Source: Actinomadura rubteroloni
Lineage (GTDB): Bacteria; Actinomycetota; Actinomycetes; Streptosporangiales; Streptosporangiaceae
Assembly: GCF_002911665.1 (NCBI RefSeq)
Contig: NZ_MTBP01000005.1
Coordinates: 248,001-312,000 of the forward strand
Direction: 5' to 3'
Length of the DNA stretch: 64,000 nucleotides
Shown: one piece after another, positions 8,140 through 16,826 of the stretch
Layout of the letters: each line of letters begins with the position of its first letter
How positions within the stretch are numbered: the stretch's first letter is position 1
Position numbers and translations under genes: made by a program
Notes under the pieces: generated by a model
Database searches by the model: none
What the model was told of the DNA's origin: nothing
What the model saw: only the letters and a program-made list of their open reading frames with translations

Positions 8140-8697
8140 GTGCCCCGGAACCGACGCCCCCAGGACCGCGAGGAGAAACGCGAGGAGATCCTCGCCGCAG
8201 CCCGGCGGCTGTTCATCGACGACGGCTACGAGTCGGCGTCCATGGGCCAGATCGCCAAAAGCGCCGGCGTCACCGTCAACACGATCTACTGGTACTTCCG
8301 CGACAAGGACGACCTGCTCGTCGCCGTCCTGGACCGCCTGCTGACCGAAGCCCTCGCCCAGTACACGACCATCGCCGACCGGCCGCTGGGCGACCGGCTC
8401 CTCTGGGCCGTCGACCGGCTCGAACAGCTGCACGGCCTCGTCAACACCGTCCACGCCCGCGCCCCGGCCTCACCCGCCGTCCACGCCTGGCACACCGCCT
8501 TCCACGAACTCGCCGACGCCCTGATCGCCGACGACCTCCGCCAAGCCGGCGCCGCCGAAGCCGACCTCCCCGCCATGATCGCGATCGGCACCTTCGTCAT
8601 CGAAGGCCTCCTCACCCACCGGCGCGACGACGCCGGCAAACGAGCCGTGATCGACCTCCTCGTCCAGAGGCTCACCACCGTGCCGACCCGAACCTGA
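8140..8697 (+). CDS. TetR/AcrR-family transcriptional regulator
   Basis: 185 residues. The HTH (about residues 12-58) contains REEILAAARRLFIDDGYE and GQIAKSAGVTVNTIYWYFRD, a canonical TetR_N domain; the rest is an all-helical ligand domain. GTG 8140 was preferred to GTG 8134 because AAGG at 8129-8132 is 7 bases from the former. It diverges from the hypothetical/saccharopine-DH/SDR operon, and two matching 17-bp palindromes lie between them, so it probably represses that operon and itself. Confidence 0.87.
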   Translation: MPRNRRPQDREEKREEILAAARRLFIDDGYESASMGQIAKSAGVTVNTIYWYFRDKDDLLVAVLDRLLTEALAQYTTIADRPLGDRLLWAVDRLEQLHGLVNTVHARAPASPAVHAWHTAFHELADALIADDLRQAGAAEADLPAMIAIGTFVIEGLLTHRRDDAGKRAVIDLLVQRLTTVPTRT

Positions 8698-8755
8698 CCG
8701 GAAGCCGGCAGACCCGCCGAAGACCTTTTCGACCCCGAACCCGCGATCCTCACCG

Positions 8756-8830
8756 GCGCGCTCGGCAGGTTCACCCGGGTCTCCACCAAAGACCAGCGCC
8801 TCGACCGCCACTCCCTGACATGCCAGGGCT
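8756..8830 (+). pseudogene. Serine recombinase N-terminal scrap
   Basis: Bases 8767-8823 translate to a stretch with FTRVSTKDQRLDRHSL, matching the N-terminal catalytic block (YARVSTxDQxLDRQ) of resolvase/invertase serine recombinases. The preceding residues do not form a start, the family's QLDAL helix is absent, and no further resolvase sequence follows. It is a relic only. The 290-bp gap (8698-8990) otherwise holds nothing recognisable. Confidence 0.5.
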
Positions 8831-8990
8831 CCTCACCGGTCCGCCCGACGTCCGCGGGCCGCGCCCGAAGTCCGGCGTCGCGCACCGGAACTCGGCCAAC
8901 CCCTGCGGATCCCGGCAGTCGATGACCAGCTCAGATCTACGACGAGCCGAAATCGCCCCCTACGAGCGGCCCGATTCGTGAGCGGGGACG

Positions 8991-10076
8991 CTAGCTCTCG
9001 TCGGCGCCCTCTCCCTGACCGGCCTTCGCAGCACGCTCGGTCGCGGTGTCGTCGGCGGCCCGCTCGCGTGCGGCGGCGAGTGCGGCTTCCGCCAGGGCGG
9101 CGCGTTCGCGCTGGGCGGCGGCGTCGGCGCGGGCGGCCGCGAGGTCGTCCTCCAGCCGCGCGCGGACGGCTCGCTGGGCGGTCGACGCGGCGGCGGCCTC
9201 CGCTCGCTCCCGTTCGATCGCGCTCCGCAACGCCGACAGCCGTCCGTCCAGCTCGACACCCCGGGCGACGGCTGCCTCACTCTCGCGCCGGGCGACGTCC
9301 AACGCCTGCTCGGCGGTCTCGGCGCGCGTGCGCTCGGCACGCGCCTCGCCCTGCGCGGTCGCCAGAGCCTCCCGCGCCGCACTCAAAGCGGCCTGTGCGT
9401 GGGAGAACTCGGCGCGCAGCGCGAGCACCTGCTCCTCCTGCCGGGCGGCGGCGGCCTGATACCGGGTGACGTCCTCCTCATGGGCGTGCCGGGCCTCACG
9501 AAGCTCGGCGGTCTTGGCGTCCCGGGCGCCCTCGGCGACCTCCTGCGCACGCTGGGCGGCGTCGCGGACCTGCTGATGGGCGGCGACGAGCGCGGCGCAG
9601 TCACTCCGGGTCCGCTCGGCGTCCGCGACGGCCCGCCGCGCCTCAGCCCGCGCGGAATCCCGCTCGGCGACCGCGGCCTCGGCCTCCTGGAAGGCCCGTC
9701 GGCGGGCCAGCTCGGCCGCCTCGGCACGCGCGTCGGACTCGGCCGCGGCCTGCCGGGCGGCGGTCGCCTCGCCCTCGGCGCGCCGGACGCGGCTCAGTGC
9801 ACCTTCCTCGGCCTGCGCCAGCAACGCCAGAGCCTGCGCCAACTGCTCCTGCAGAGCGCTGATGGCGGTCGGCAACTGACGAGCGAGCGCCTCGGCCCTG
9901 GCCAGCGGCTCGTCCACTGTCGCCGCGTCCGCAGCACGCCGGTCCCTGCTGGCCTGATCGGCGTGCGCCTTGCTGCAGTACTTGGCCGGCCGCCCCCGCC
10001 GGGCCGCGGGCAAGGCCAGCTCGCACCCGTCGAGCGCGCACACACCACCGTCCACCGGTTCCACTTCGACATCCAC
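8991..10076 (-). CDS. Ala/Glu/Arg-rich coiled-coil protein with N-terminal Cys-type finger
   Basis: 361 residues. Residues ~12-50 contain CALDGCELALPAARRGRPAK followed by YCSKAHADQASRDRR, a Cys/His-rich segment that looks like a small zinc-finger or DNA-binding motif. From residue ~75 to the end the sequence is almost pure heptad coiled coil (for example EAAELARRRAFQEAEAAVAE) with no hydrophobic membrane segment. The layout recalls KfrA-like plasmid proteins, with DNA binding at one end and a long coil for oligomerisation, but homology is not claimed. Iterated 10-bp repeats lie just upstream. Function unknown. Confidence 0.75.
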   Translation of the reverse strand: MDVEVEPVDGGVCALDGCELALPAARRGRPAKYCSKAHADQASRDRRAADAATVDEPLARAEALARQLPTAISALQEQLAQALALLAQAEEGALSRVRRAEGEATAARQAAAESDARAEAAELARRRAFQEAEAAVAERDSARAEARRAVADAERTRSDCAALVAAHQQVRDAAQRAQEVAEGARDAKTAELREARHAHEEDVTRYQAAAARQEEQVLALRAEFSHAQAALSAAREALATAQGEARAERTRAETAEQALDVARRESEAAVARGVELDGRLSALRSAIERERAEAAAASTAQRAVRARLEDDLAAARADAAAQRERAALAEAALAAARERAADDTATERAAKAGQGEGADES

Positions 10077-10109
10077 TCGTCCAACCTACCGATCTTTAAG
10101 CGCCTCAAT

Positions 10110-10140
10110 ACGCGAAACGACTAACGCGCAACGCGAAACG
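10110..10140. repeat. Direct repeats ACGCGAAACG at 21-bp spacing
   Basis: ACGCGAAACG occurs at 10110-10119 and 10131-10140, 21 bp apart (two helical turns), with a partial ACGCG between them. They sit 34-64 bases upstream of the coiled-coil gene start (10076, minus strand), so they are a candidate operator or partition-like site for that protein. Confidence 0.5.
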
Positions 10141-10231
10141 CTAAATCTGAGGCTCGAAGGTCATCCATGATAATGACCCTTATCCCGGTGTGGCGGTCGA
10201 GGGAGTGCCGCGGGGCGGTCGGCCTGGCAGG

Positions 10232-11185
10232 TCACATCTCCTGCTCCCACCATCCGCGCGTGTCGACGCCTGAGGCGTCCGCCAGCGCCTCAAGTTCCGC
10301 GATCTCCTTGGTGGTCAGCTCGATACCTCGAGCTCGGACCAACCCATCGATGTAAGCCGCCTTCGTCACCCCGACGATCGGGGTCGTCCCCTTGGCGATC
10401 GCCCAGGCGGTGGCGACATCGGCGGCGGACGCGTTTCGGTCCTCGCCGATCGCCTTCATCCGGTCCGTCAGCGCCCGCAGCCGGGGCAGGACGCCGTTGT
10501 ACACGGCCGCCCGGCTGCTGCCCTCTGGCAACGGGTTCGTCGGGCCGTACCTGCCGGTCAGCGCTCCTTGCTCCAGGACCATGTAGGCGAAGAACGGCAC
10601 GTCGTGCTCGCGGCAGTAGTCGAGAACGCCCGCGCGCTCGGAGCTCCGGTACAGGAGGCTGTAGTGGTTCTGGACCGCCTCCACGCGGAAGCCAGCCTCG
10701 CCGAGGATCTGATCAGCGAGAGCGATCTCCTCCAGGTTGTGGTTCGAGACGCCGACATGCTTGATCTTGCCGCTCGTGAGCAGCGGGATCAGAGACGGCG
10801 TCCAGCGCGCCACGTCGGCGGGATTGTGGATCCAGAAGAGATCGACGTAATCGGTGCTCAGCCGGTCGAGGCTCTCCTCCAGCATGTCCGCGACCGGATC
10901 GTCGCCGTCGCCCGCGATCTGCGGGGTGAACTTCGTCGACAGCTGGTATTCGCTGCGGTCATAGCCCTTCAGCGCCTGGGCGAGGACGGTCTCCGAGCGG
11001 CCCATGCCGTACGCCACGGCGGTGTCCCACAAGGTGAACCCGTTCGAGTGCGCCTTCTCGACGACCTCCCGCAGACCGGACTCGCTCAGCTCACTGCCGA
11101 AGTAGCCGTCGCCCGGCTCGCCGCTGTCACCCCAGGCCCAGGTACCCAACGCCACCGCCGGCACAGCGAGCGTCTTGCTCTTCAT
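10232..11185 (-). CDS. Aldo/keto reductase
   Basis: 317 residues from the ATG at 11185, which has GGAGGAG at good spacing; the longer upstream frame is unlike the family. The AKR (beta/alpha)8 tetrad is visible: Asp and Tyr in TLWDTAVAYGMGRSE, Lys in LSTKFTP, His in DLFWIHNPAD. The C-terminal GTTPIVGVTKAAYIDGLV matches the NADPH-binding ending. The gene diverges from an MmyB-type XRE regulator with 137 bp between, so it is probably controlled by it. A cytosolic NADPH-dependent carbonyl reductase of unknown substrate. Confidence 0.88.
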   Translation of the reverse strand: MKSKTLAVPAVALGTWAWGDSGEPGDGYFGSELSESGLREVVEKAHSNGFTLWDTAVAYGMGRSETVLAQALKGYDRSEYQLSTKFTPQIAGDGDDPVADMLEESLDRLSTDYVDLFWIHNPADVARWTPSLIPLLTSGKIKHVGVSNHNLEEIALADQILGEAGFRVEAVQNHYSLLYRSSERAGVLDYCREHDVPFFAYMVLEQGALTGRYGPTNPLPEGSSRAAVYNGVLPRLRALTDRMKAIGEDRNASAADVATAWAIAKGTTPIVGVTKAAYIDGLVRARGIELTTKEIAELEALADASGVDTRGWWEQEM

Positions 11186-11322
11186 GGTTCTCCTCCATCG
11201 CTTATTCCTGCGACCGTGTTGGAACTTTCGATCCCAAGGAAACCCCGGTCGCCGCCACCGGAGAAGGTCGCGCTTGTGGGGGGATAAGCTCAACCCCCTT
11301 AACGCCGTGACCAGCGGTTACC

Positions 11323-12252
11323 ATGAATGACATGGACCAACCGGCCGGGAACCGCGAAGAAATCCGGGACTTCCTCACCCGGCGGCGCGCCAAGATCACC
11401 CCGGCGCAGGCCGGCCTCCCGACCAGCGCTCGGCGCCGGGTCCCCGGGCTGCGGCGCGAGGAGGTCGCCGTCCTCGCCGGCGTGAGCACGGAGTGGTACA
11501 CGCGGCTGGAGAAGGGCCACATCGGCGGCGTGTCCGAAGACGTCCTCGACGCGGTCGCCCGCGCTCTGCGACTGGACGACGACGAACGCACCTACCTGTT
11601 CGACCTGGCCAGATCGTCGCGGCCCGCGAGCCGCACGCCGTCGCGGCGCCGGGATGTCGAGGTCCCGCCCCGCGTCCAGTGGCTGCTCGACTCCATGACG
11701 ATGTCCGCGGCGTTCGTACGCAACGGCCGCACGGATATCGTCGGCGCCAACCCCCTGGCCCGGGCCCTGTTCGCGCCGATGTTCGACAGCGCCACCGCCG
11801 ACAAGCACGGCCGCCCCAACATCACCCGCTATGTCTTCCTCGACCCCGGTGCGCACGACTTCTTCGTCGACTGGGACGCCGCCGGCGTCGCCACCGCCGC
11901 CCTTCTTCGCGCCGAGGTCGGACGCGAGCCCCGTGATCGGGCATTGCGGGAACTCGTCGGCGAACTGTCCACCCTCAGCCCGGAGTTCCGCAGCCAATGG
12001 GCCGCGCACGACGTCCTGATGCGCCACGACGGCGTCAAACGGCTCCAGCACCCCGACGTCGGCCACCTGGAACTGACCTTCCAGTCCCTCGACCTACCGT
12101 TGTCGGACCGAGCCGTGCACGATCTGATCATCTACACCGCCGAACCCGGCACCCCGTCCGAAGACCGTCTTAAACTCCTCACCATCTGGGCGGCAACACA
12201 GTCTCGGGCGGAACAGCCCACCGGCCATTCTCCTCAGCCCGGACCCTTCTGA
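11323..12252 (+). CDS. XRE-family regulator with MmyB-like ligand domain
   Basis: 309 residues (an alternative ATG at 11332 would be 3 residues shorter). The N-terminal HTH shows the family hallmark RRRVPGLRREEVAVLAGVST then YTRLEKG. The remainder (~115-290) is the MmyB-type PAS-like ligand-binding domain, with TDIVGANPLARALFAPMF and HPDVGHLELTF. Divergent from the aldo/keto reductase; the gap contains GGGGG-N11-CCCCC (about 11276-11300), a possible operator. A 279-bp gap follows in which nothing was recognised. Confidence 0.85.
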   Translation: MNDMDQPAGNREEIRDFLTRRRAKITPAQAGLPTSARRRVPGLRREEVAVLAGVSTEWYTRLEKGHIGGVSEDVLDAVARALRLDDDERTYLFDLARSSRPASRTPSRRRDVEVPPRVQWLLDSMTMSAAFVRNGRTDIVGANPLARALFAPMFDSATADKHGRPNITRYVFLDPGAHDFFVDWDAAGVATAALLRAEVGREPRDRALRELVGELSTLSPEFRSQWAAHDVLMRHDGVKRLQHPDVGHLELTFQSLDLPLSDRAVHDLIIYTAEPGTPSEDRLKLLTIWAATQSRAEQPTGHSPQPGPF

Positions 12253-12531
12253 TTCTTCGCGGTCCGCCGCCGGGAGCCCGGAGCTCGGCCATTCACTTCA
12301 GGAGTCGGTCGGCAACTGGAGGTCAAGAGCGTTTTCGGCCGCGTCCACCTGCTCAGCATGGAGATCGGCCCGCGCGCGCCGACATTCCCGCGCAGAAGCC
12401 CTGGCGGGTCCAGAATACGGCCCGGGAAAACAGAATCAAGGGGGTCATCGTGAGCCCCGAGCCGGAGAACATATCTCTGCGGGAGCAGGGGTCGCCACGC
12501 CTTGCCGGGAAGGCGTTCCTCCCTCTGCGGG

Positions 12532-13437
12532 TCAGCGCTGCGATCCGGATTCCGCCGCGGGCAACCTGTCCGGTGCAGTGTCCTCGGTGACGCTCAGGTC
12601 CTGGGTTCCTATGACGGACAGCAGTTCCAGCTGCTCGGCTCCCGGGCTTCCGGGCGGTGCGGTGAACCACAGCAGGCGCTGGCGTCCGTCCTCGCTGAGC
12701 AGGTTGTAGCAGTCGAGTTCGATGACGCCGAGCGTCGGGTGGACGATCTTCTTGTGGTCCATGCGGCGCACCGCGACGTCGTGGGTGTCCCAGAGGGCTG
12801 CGAACTCCTCGCTACGACGGCGTAGCACAGCGATCATCTTCGTGACCTCCGCGTCCCTGCCGCGCCGGGCGGCCGCTGCCTGGAGGTCGGCCACGAACAC
12901 CCGGGAGTGGTGGGGGTGGTCCTCGTGCGGGTATCTCTCGCGCGCCTGCGGGTCGGTGAACCAGCGGTACACGAAGCTCGCCGCCGGGCCGCGGTGTGCC
13001 GGGGACTTGCCGAGCAGGTTCCGGGCCAGGTCGTTCTCCACCAGGGTCTCGTGCAGATCGGTGATGACGCGCGCGGGCGTGTTGGACAGCCGGTCCAGGA
13101 GTCCGAGAAGTGCGGGCTGCACGTGTGCCGACGGTCCGTGTGCTGAGGGCGGGACCGGCCGTTCGGCCAGGTGGAACAGGTGGTCGCGCTCGTCGCCGTT
13201 CAGGCGCAGGGCTCGGGCGAGGGCCGCCAGGGTCTGGGGCGAGGGCTGCACGCCATTCTTTGCGCTGCCGCGTTCCAGCTCGGTGTAGTAGTCGGCCGAC
13301 AGCCCCGCCAACTGGGCGACTTCCTCGCGGCGCAGCCCGGGGACGCGACGGCGCGGGCCTTGGGGGAGACCGACCTCGGCAGGACGGATGCGGTCGCGGC
13401 GTGTCCTGAGGAAGGCGCCGAGTTCTGGAAGGTTCAC
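12532..13437 (-). CDS. XRE-family regulator with MmyB-like ligand domain
   Basis: 301 residues from GTG 13437, just behind GGAGGG; no other in-frame start exists close by. N-terminal HTH: RTRRDRIRPAEVGLPQGPRR then VPGLRREEVAQLAGLSADYY. C-terminal MmyB-type domain with FVYRWFTDPQARERY and HPTLGVIELDCYNLL. It is a paralogue of the regulator at 11323. It diverges from the SDR-SDR-tautomerase operon at 13595; two nested inverted repeats in the gap make it the likely regulator of that operon. Confidence 0.86.
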   Translation of the reverse strand: MNLPELGAFLRTRRDRIRPAEVGLPQGPRRRVPGLRREEVAQLAGLSADYYTELERGSAKNGVQPSPQTLAALARALRLNGDERDHLFHLAERPVPPSAHGPSAHVQPALLGLLDRLSNTPARVITDLHETLVENDLARNLLGKSPAHRGPAASFVYRWFTDPQARERYPHEDHPHHSRVFVADLQAAAARRGRDAEVTKMIAVLRRRSEEFAALWDTHDVAVRRMDHKKIVHPTLGVIELDCYNLLSEDGRQRLLWFTAPPGSPGAEQLELLSVIGTQDLSVTEDTAPDRLPAAESGSQR

Positions 13438-13466
13438 CCCTCCATGGTCGCGCGCGTGCCAGGCGG

Positions 13467-13509
13467 TAGCCAGGGGGTGGCGTCCCCTGGGTGAACGCAG
13501 CCCTGGCTA
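13467..13509. promoter_or_regulatory. Nested inverted repeats, candidate XRE operator
   Basis: TAGCCAGGG (13467-13475) pairs with CCCTGGCTA (13501-13509), and inside it CAGGGG (13471-13476) pairs with CCCCTG (13484-13489). The element lies in the 157-bp gap between the XRE gene and the divergent SDR operon. Confidence 0.45.
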
Positions 13510-13594
13510 GGGGCGGGGGACCGGCCGATCGTTGAGGACGCAGCAGGGCGACGGCGAGACCGCGGCCTGATCGCATCCACCACAGGAGTCAGTA

Positions 13595-14374
13595 ATGCCT
13601 ATCCCCACTTCCGACGGGATCGCTGCCCCGGCCCAGCCGTCCGTCTCACCCCGTGTCGCGATCGTCACCGGCGGCTCGCGCGGCATCGGCCGCCGGACCG
13701 TCGGCCGGCTGGCCGCCGACGGGTACGCCGTCGTGGTCGGCTATGCCGGCAACCAGGGCGAGGCCGAAGCCGCCGTGAAGGAGGTCGTCACCAGCGGCGG
13801 CCGGGCGATCGCAGTGCGCGCGGACGTCGCCGACGAACACGCGGTGGCGGCCATGTTCGACGCGGCCGAAGCAGAGTTCGGCGGCATCGACGTCGTGGTC
13901 CACGCGGCCGGGCGGGCGCATATGGCACCGATCGCCGAGTTGGACCTGGCCGTCCTGGACGATCTGCACCGCACCAACATCCGCGGCACGTTCGTCGTCG
14001 TCCAGCAGGCCGCCCGTCGTGTGCGCCCCGGCGGCGCGATCGTGACGTTCTCCACGTCCGTGGTGGGGCTGGCCTTCCCGAACTACGGCGCGTACTCCGC
14101 CAGCAAGGGCGCGGTCGAGGCGCTGACGCTGATCCTGGCCCGGGAGCTGCGGGGCCGGGACGTCACCGCCAACACCGTCGCGCCCGGCCCCACGGCCACC
14201 GACCTGTTCCTGGACGGCAAGGACGAGGAGACCATCGCCCGCCTGTCCGCCCAGCCCCCGATGGAGCGCCTCGGTACCCCGGCCGACATCGCCGAGGTCG
14301 TCGCGTTCCTGGCCTCCTCGGCCGGCCACTGGATCAACGGACAGGTCATCCGCGCCAACGGCGGAATCATCTGA
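13595..14374 (+). CDS. SDR-family oxidoreductase (FabG-like)
   Basis: 259 residues. After a ~20-residue N-terminal extension, VAIVTGGSRGIGRRTVGRLA gives the NADPH-binding glycine motif; the NNAG position reads VVHAAGRAHM, and the active site is Ser in TFSTSVVG and YGAYSASKG, so Tyr and Lys are present. The C-terminus INGQVIRANGGII is FabG-like. It is first in an operon with a second SDR (41-bp gap) and a tautomerase, divergent from an XRE regulator. The set resembles a degradation or detoxification module for an oxygenated aromatic or enol compound. Confidence 0.87.
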   Translation: MPIPTSDGIAAPAQPSVSPRVAIVTGGSRGIGRRTVGRLAADGYAVVVGYAGNQGEAEAAVKEVVTSGGRAIAVRADVADEHAVAAMFDAAEAEFGGIDVVVHAAGRAHMAPIAELDLAVLDDLHRTNIRGTFVVVQQAARRVRPGGAIVTFSTSVVGLAFPNYGAYSASKGAVEALTLILARELRGRDVTANTVAPGPTATDLFLDGKDEETIARLSAQPPMERLGTPADIAEVVAFLASSAGHWINGQVIRANGGII

Positions 14375-14415
14375 ACCGCCCGCAGCCACCCCGTCGATCA
14401 ACGAAAGGCCCTGCC

Positions 14416-15327
14416 ATGAGGAACGACGGAACAGGGAAGGTCATCCTTGTCACCGGGGCCTCCAGCGGCATCGGGGCACTGTCCGTGCGTGTCCTGGCCC
14501 TCGCCGGTCACACCGTGTACGCGGGCATCCGCCAGATCGCGACCCGCAACGCGACCGCGGCAGCCGACCTGAAGCGCTACGGCATCGACCACCAGGTCGA
14601 CGTGCACGCCGTCGAGCTGGATGTCACCTCCCAGGACTCCGCCGACGCCGCAGCCGACCGGATCTTCGCCGAGCGCGGCCGACTGGACGTGGTCGTCCAC
14701 AACGCCGGGCACATGGTCCTGGGCGCCGCCGAGGCGTTCACCGTCGAGCAGTTCGCAGACCTGTACGACGTGAATGTTCTGGGCACCCAGCGCGTCAACC
14801 GCGCCGCCCTGCCGAAGTTGCGTGCGCAGGGCTCGGGGCTGCTGGTGTGGATCGGCAGTTCCAGCACCCGCGGCGGCTGCCCCCCATTCCTGGCCCCGTA
14901 CTTCGCCGCCAAGGCCGCGATGGACGCCCTGGCCGTCAGCTACGCCGCCGAGGTGCTCCCGTTCGGCATCGACACCGCGATCGTGGTGCCCGGCGCGTTC
15001 ACCACGGGCACCAACCACTTCGCCAACGCTGGCGCCCCCGCCGACGTCGACTGTGCGGAAGCCTACGACCAGCGTCACCGACCCCTGATGGAAGATCTGG
15101 GCAAGCGCCTAGCCGCGCTCATCCCTTCGGACGCCGATGTGACCGAGGTCGCTGAAGCCGTCGCGCGCCTGGTCGCGATGAAGCATGGCACTCGGCCGCT
15201 GCGCACCCACATAGACCCCAGCCGGGACGGCAGCGAAGTCGTCTCCGCGGTCGCCGACCGCGTCCGCGCGGACTTCTTCCGCCGCATCGGACTGGACAGC
15301 CTGCTCACCGCAGGCAGTTCCCTGTAA
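14416..15327 (+). CDS. SDR-family oxidoreductase, second gene of operon
   Basis: 303 residues, longer than classical SDRs because of a C-terminal extension (~residues 235-303) rich in charged helices. LVTGASSGIGALSVRVLALA is at residues ~10-29, VVHNAGHMVLG replaces the NNAG motif (~95), and the active site is WIGSSSTRGG then YFAAKAAMD; the Tyr-Lys pair is present as YFAAK. Preceded by GAAAGG and 41 bp after the first SDR. Co-transcribed with the tautomerase. Confidence 0.85.
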   Translation: MRNDGTGKVILVTGASSGIGALSVRVLALAGHTVYAGIRQIATRNATAAADLKRYGIDHQVDVHAVELDVTSQDSADAAADRIFAERGRLDVVVHNAGHMVLGAAEAFTVEQFADLYDVNVLGTQRVNRAALPKLRAQGSGLLVWIGSSSTRGGCPPFLAPYFAAKAAMDALAVSYAAEVLPFGIDTAIVVPGAFTTGTNHFANAGAPADVDCAEAYDQRHRPLMEDLGKRLAALIPSDADVTEVAEAVARLVAMKHGTRPLRTHIDPSRDGSEVVSAVADRVRADFFRRIGLDSLLTAGSSL

Positions 15328-15356
15328 CGCCCCACTGAGAGAAGGAACAACCAGCC

Positions 15357-15587
15357 ATGCCTTTCGCGAACTTCAAGGTCCCCGAGAAGACCCTCACCCC
15401 GAAGCAGAAGGAGGAGATCGTCACCCGCACCACTGAGCTGTATGTCGAGATCTATGGCGAGCGCGCCCGCAACAACACCATGGTTCTGGTCGAAGAGGTC
15501 GCCGACGGCGGCTGGGGCATCTCCGGCAATGTGCTGACCCTCGCCATGCTCGGCGACGCGACACCGACCGACGCCGGCGAGGCCTGA
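15357..15587 (+). CDS. 4-oxalocrotonate tautomerase-family protein
   Basis: 76 residues. Pro2 follows the initiator Met (MPFANFKVPE), so removal of Met would expose the catalytic N-terminal proline of the tautomerase superfamily. The middle TPKQKEEIVTRTTELYVEIY and VLVEEVADGGWGISG match the beta-alpha-beta unit and the later conserved loop. Preceded by GAGAGAAGGA and 29 bp after the second SDR. It probably interconverts enol and keto forms of a substrate handled by the two SDRs. Confidence 0.82.
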   Translation: MPFANFKVPEKTLTPKQKEEIVTRTTELYVEIYGERARNNTMVLVEEVADGGWGISGNVLTLAMLGDATPTDAGEA

Positions 15588-15649
15588 CCGCACCGGCCGT
15601 CATTGTGTCCCCGTCCCCGCGCCCCGGCGGACACCGCCGGGGCGCGGGG

Positions 15650-15890
15650 ACGGACCCTGCAACCTCCCGCACACCCCCGGACCCAGCTCCGTCACCACCC
15701 TGTGCGCGAACGCCTCCTCGAACCGGCGAAGCCCCGACCCCACCACCCGCTCCACCTGCCCAGGCGTCGGAAGCTCAACATCATCACTGCGGCACCGTGG
15801 CCACAGCGCCTCCGCCAGCCGCTCCCGACTCGTCTCCGTCGGGCACATCTCATTCGCCAGCCACTTAAGCCCAGCGCGCCTCATCCGTCT
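15650..15890 (-). pseudogene. Tn3-family transposase N-terminal remnant (DUF4158-like)
   Basis: On the minus strand this stretch reads LKWLANEMCPTETSRERLAE followed by PGQVERVVGSGLRRFEEAFA, resembling the N-terminal DUF4158 domain of Tn3-family TnpA proteins. The frame has no proper start, no DDE catalytic domain follows, and it ends in low-complexity Pro/Arg sequence. The gap 15588-16077 consists of this and the opposite-strand TnpA fragment. The inverted GC-rich repeat at about 15612-15650 (CCCCGCGCCCCGG-type arms) may be the terminator of the preceding operon. Confidence 0.5.
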
Positions 15891-15917
15891 CAGTCGCCAG
15901 CCGCGTAGCCCCCGCCT

Positions 15918-16073
15918 TGCACCGACTACGGACCGTTGAACCGGTTCGCGCGCGGCAAGATCGACTTGAACAATTTCTGGTGGCATTGGCCCGACATCCT
16001 GCGCGTCGTCGTCTCGATCTGCTCCGGTGAGGTTCGCGCCCACGACATGCTGCCGATGGCTGAAAGACAATGA
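15918..16073 (+). pseudogene. Tn3-family transposase C-terminal remnant
   Basis: About 50 codons on the plus strand read YGPLNRFARGKIDLNNFW then WPDILRVVVSICSGEVRAHD, the C-terminal block of Tn3-type DDE transposases that normally follows the catalytic core. The frame stops at 16073 after a short unlike tail. It lies back to back with the opposite-strand N-terminal fragment, so an intervening inversion or two separate insertions must have occurred. Confidence 0.55.
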
Positions 16074-16077
16074 CCGT

Positions 16078-16815
16078 ATGGTCCTTGATCCTGACTCGGC
16101 CTTCGAGCCCACGGTGCTACTGGAACGGATCACCGCTGCGACCGAGCGCCTGTTGGTCGCTGCCGCGACTCTCACTGATGGGGAAATGCGAGAGCCTTCT
16201 CTGTTGCCAGGCTGGTCGCGCGGGCACGTGCTGACCCATCTGGCGCGCAATGCCGACGGCGGCGCCCGGTTGCTGGGTTGGGCACGCACCGGAACACCGG
16301 CAGCCGAATATCCCGGTTTGCGGGAGCGGGAGGCTCAGATTGAGGCCGGTGCCGGGCGAAGCGCCGCCGACCTGATCGCCGATCTGCGTGCCAGTGCTGC
16401 CGCGTTCGCCGCCCAATACGCGCAGATGCCTGCCGCTGGCTGGCAGAACACCGTCCAGTGGGCCGCCGGGCAACGCCACCGCGCTGCCCGGGTCGCGGAC
16501 GCCCGGCTATGCGAGGTCCTTATCCATCACCTCGACCTGCGAGTTGGTCTTACCCCCGACCACTGGCCCGCTGACTTCGTCACCTACGAACTGAAAACGG
16601 TCACCTCGGCGTTCGACACCCGCGACGACGCGCCTTCTTTGCGGCTGCACGCCACCGACACCGACATTCGATATGAGATTCGCGCCGACGATGACGCCGT
16701 GGTGGTTCACGGCCGCCAGGCGTCCCTCCTGGCATGGCTGATGGGCCGAACACCCGGCGACGACCTCATCACCGACGACGGCAATACTCCGCCCACCCCA
16801 CCATTCCTCTATTGA
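16078..16815 (+). CDS. Maleylpyruvate isomerase family mycothiol-dependent enzyme
   Basis: 245 residues from ATG 16078, only four bases after the stop of the TnpA remnant. Residues ~10-150 are a DinB/MDMPI-type four-helix domain with the signature GWSRGHVLTHLARNADGGAR; the first His of that motif is the usual metal ligand, with others in LCEVLIHHLDLRVGL (~155). A C-terminal alpha/beta domain follows. Family members use the actinobacterial thiol mycothiol to isomerise maleylpyruvate or perform related transfers. The gene may have lost its own promoter to the transposon remnant upstream. Confidence 0.85.
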   Translation: MVLDPDSAFEPTVLLERITAATERLLVAAATLTDGEMREPSLLPGWSRGHVLTHLARNADGGARLLGWARTGTPAAEYPGLREREAQIEAGAGRSAADLIADLRASAAAFAAQYAQMPAAGWQNTVQWAAGQRHRAARVADARLCEVLIHHLDLRVGLTPDHWPADFVTYELKTVTSAFDTRDDAPSLRLHATDTDIRYEIRADDDAVVVHGRQASLLAWLMGRTPGDDLITDDGNTPPTPPFLY

Positions 16816-16826
16816 GCCGACAGAAA

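Noticed and set aside
12253-12531. Possible small gene in the gap between the two XRE regulators
   Set aside because: Short frames only, without start signals or recognisable blocks.
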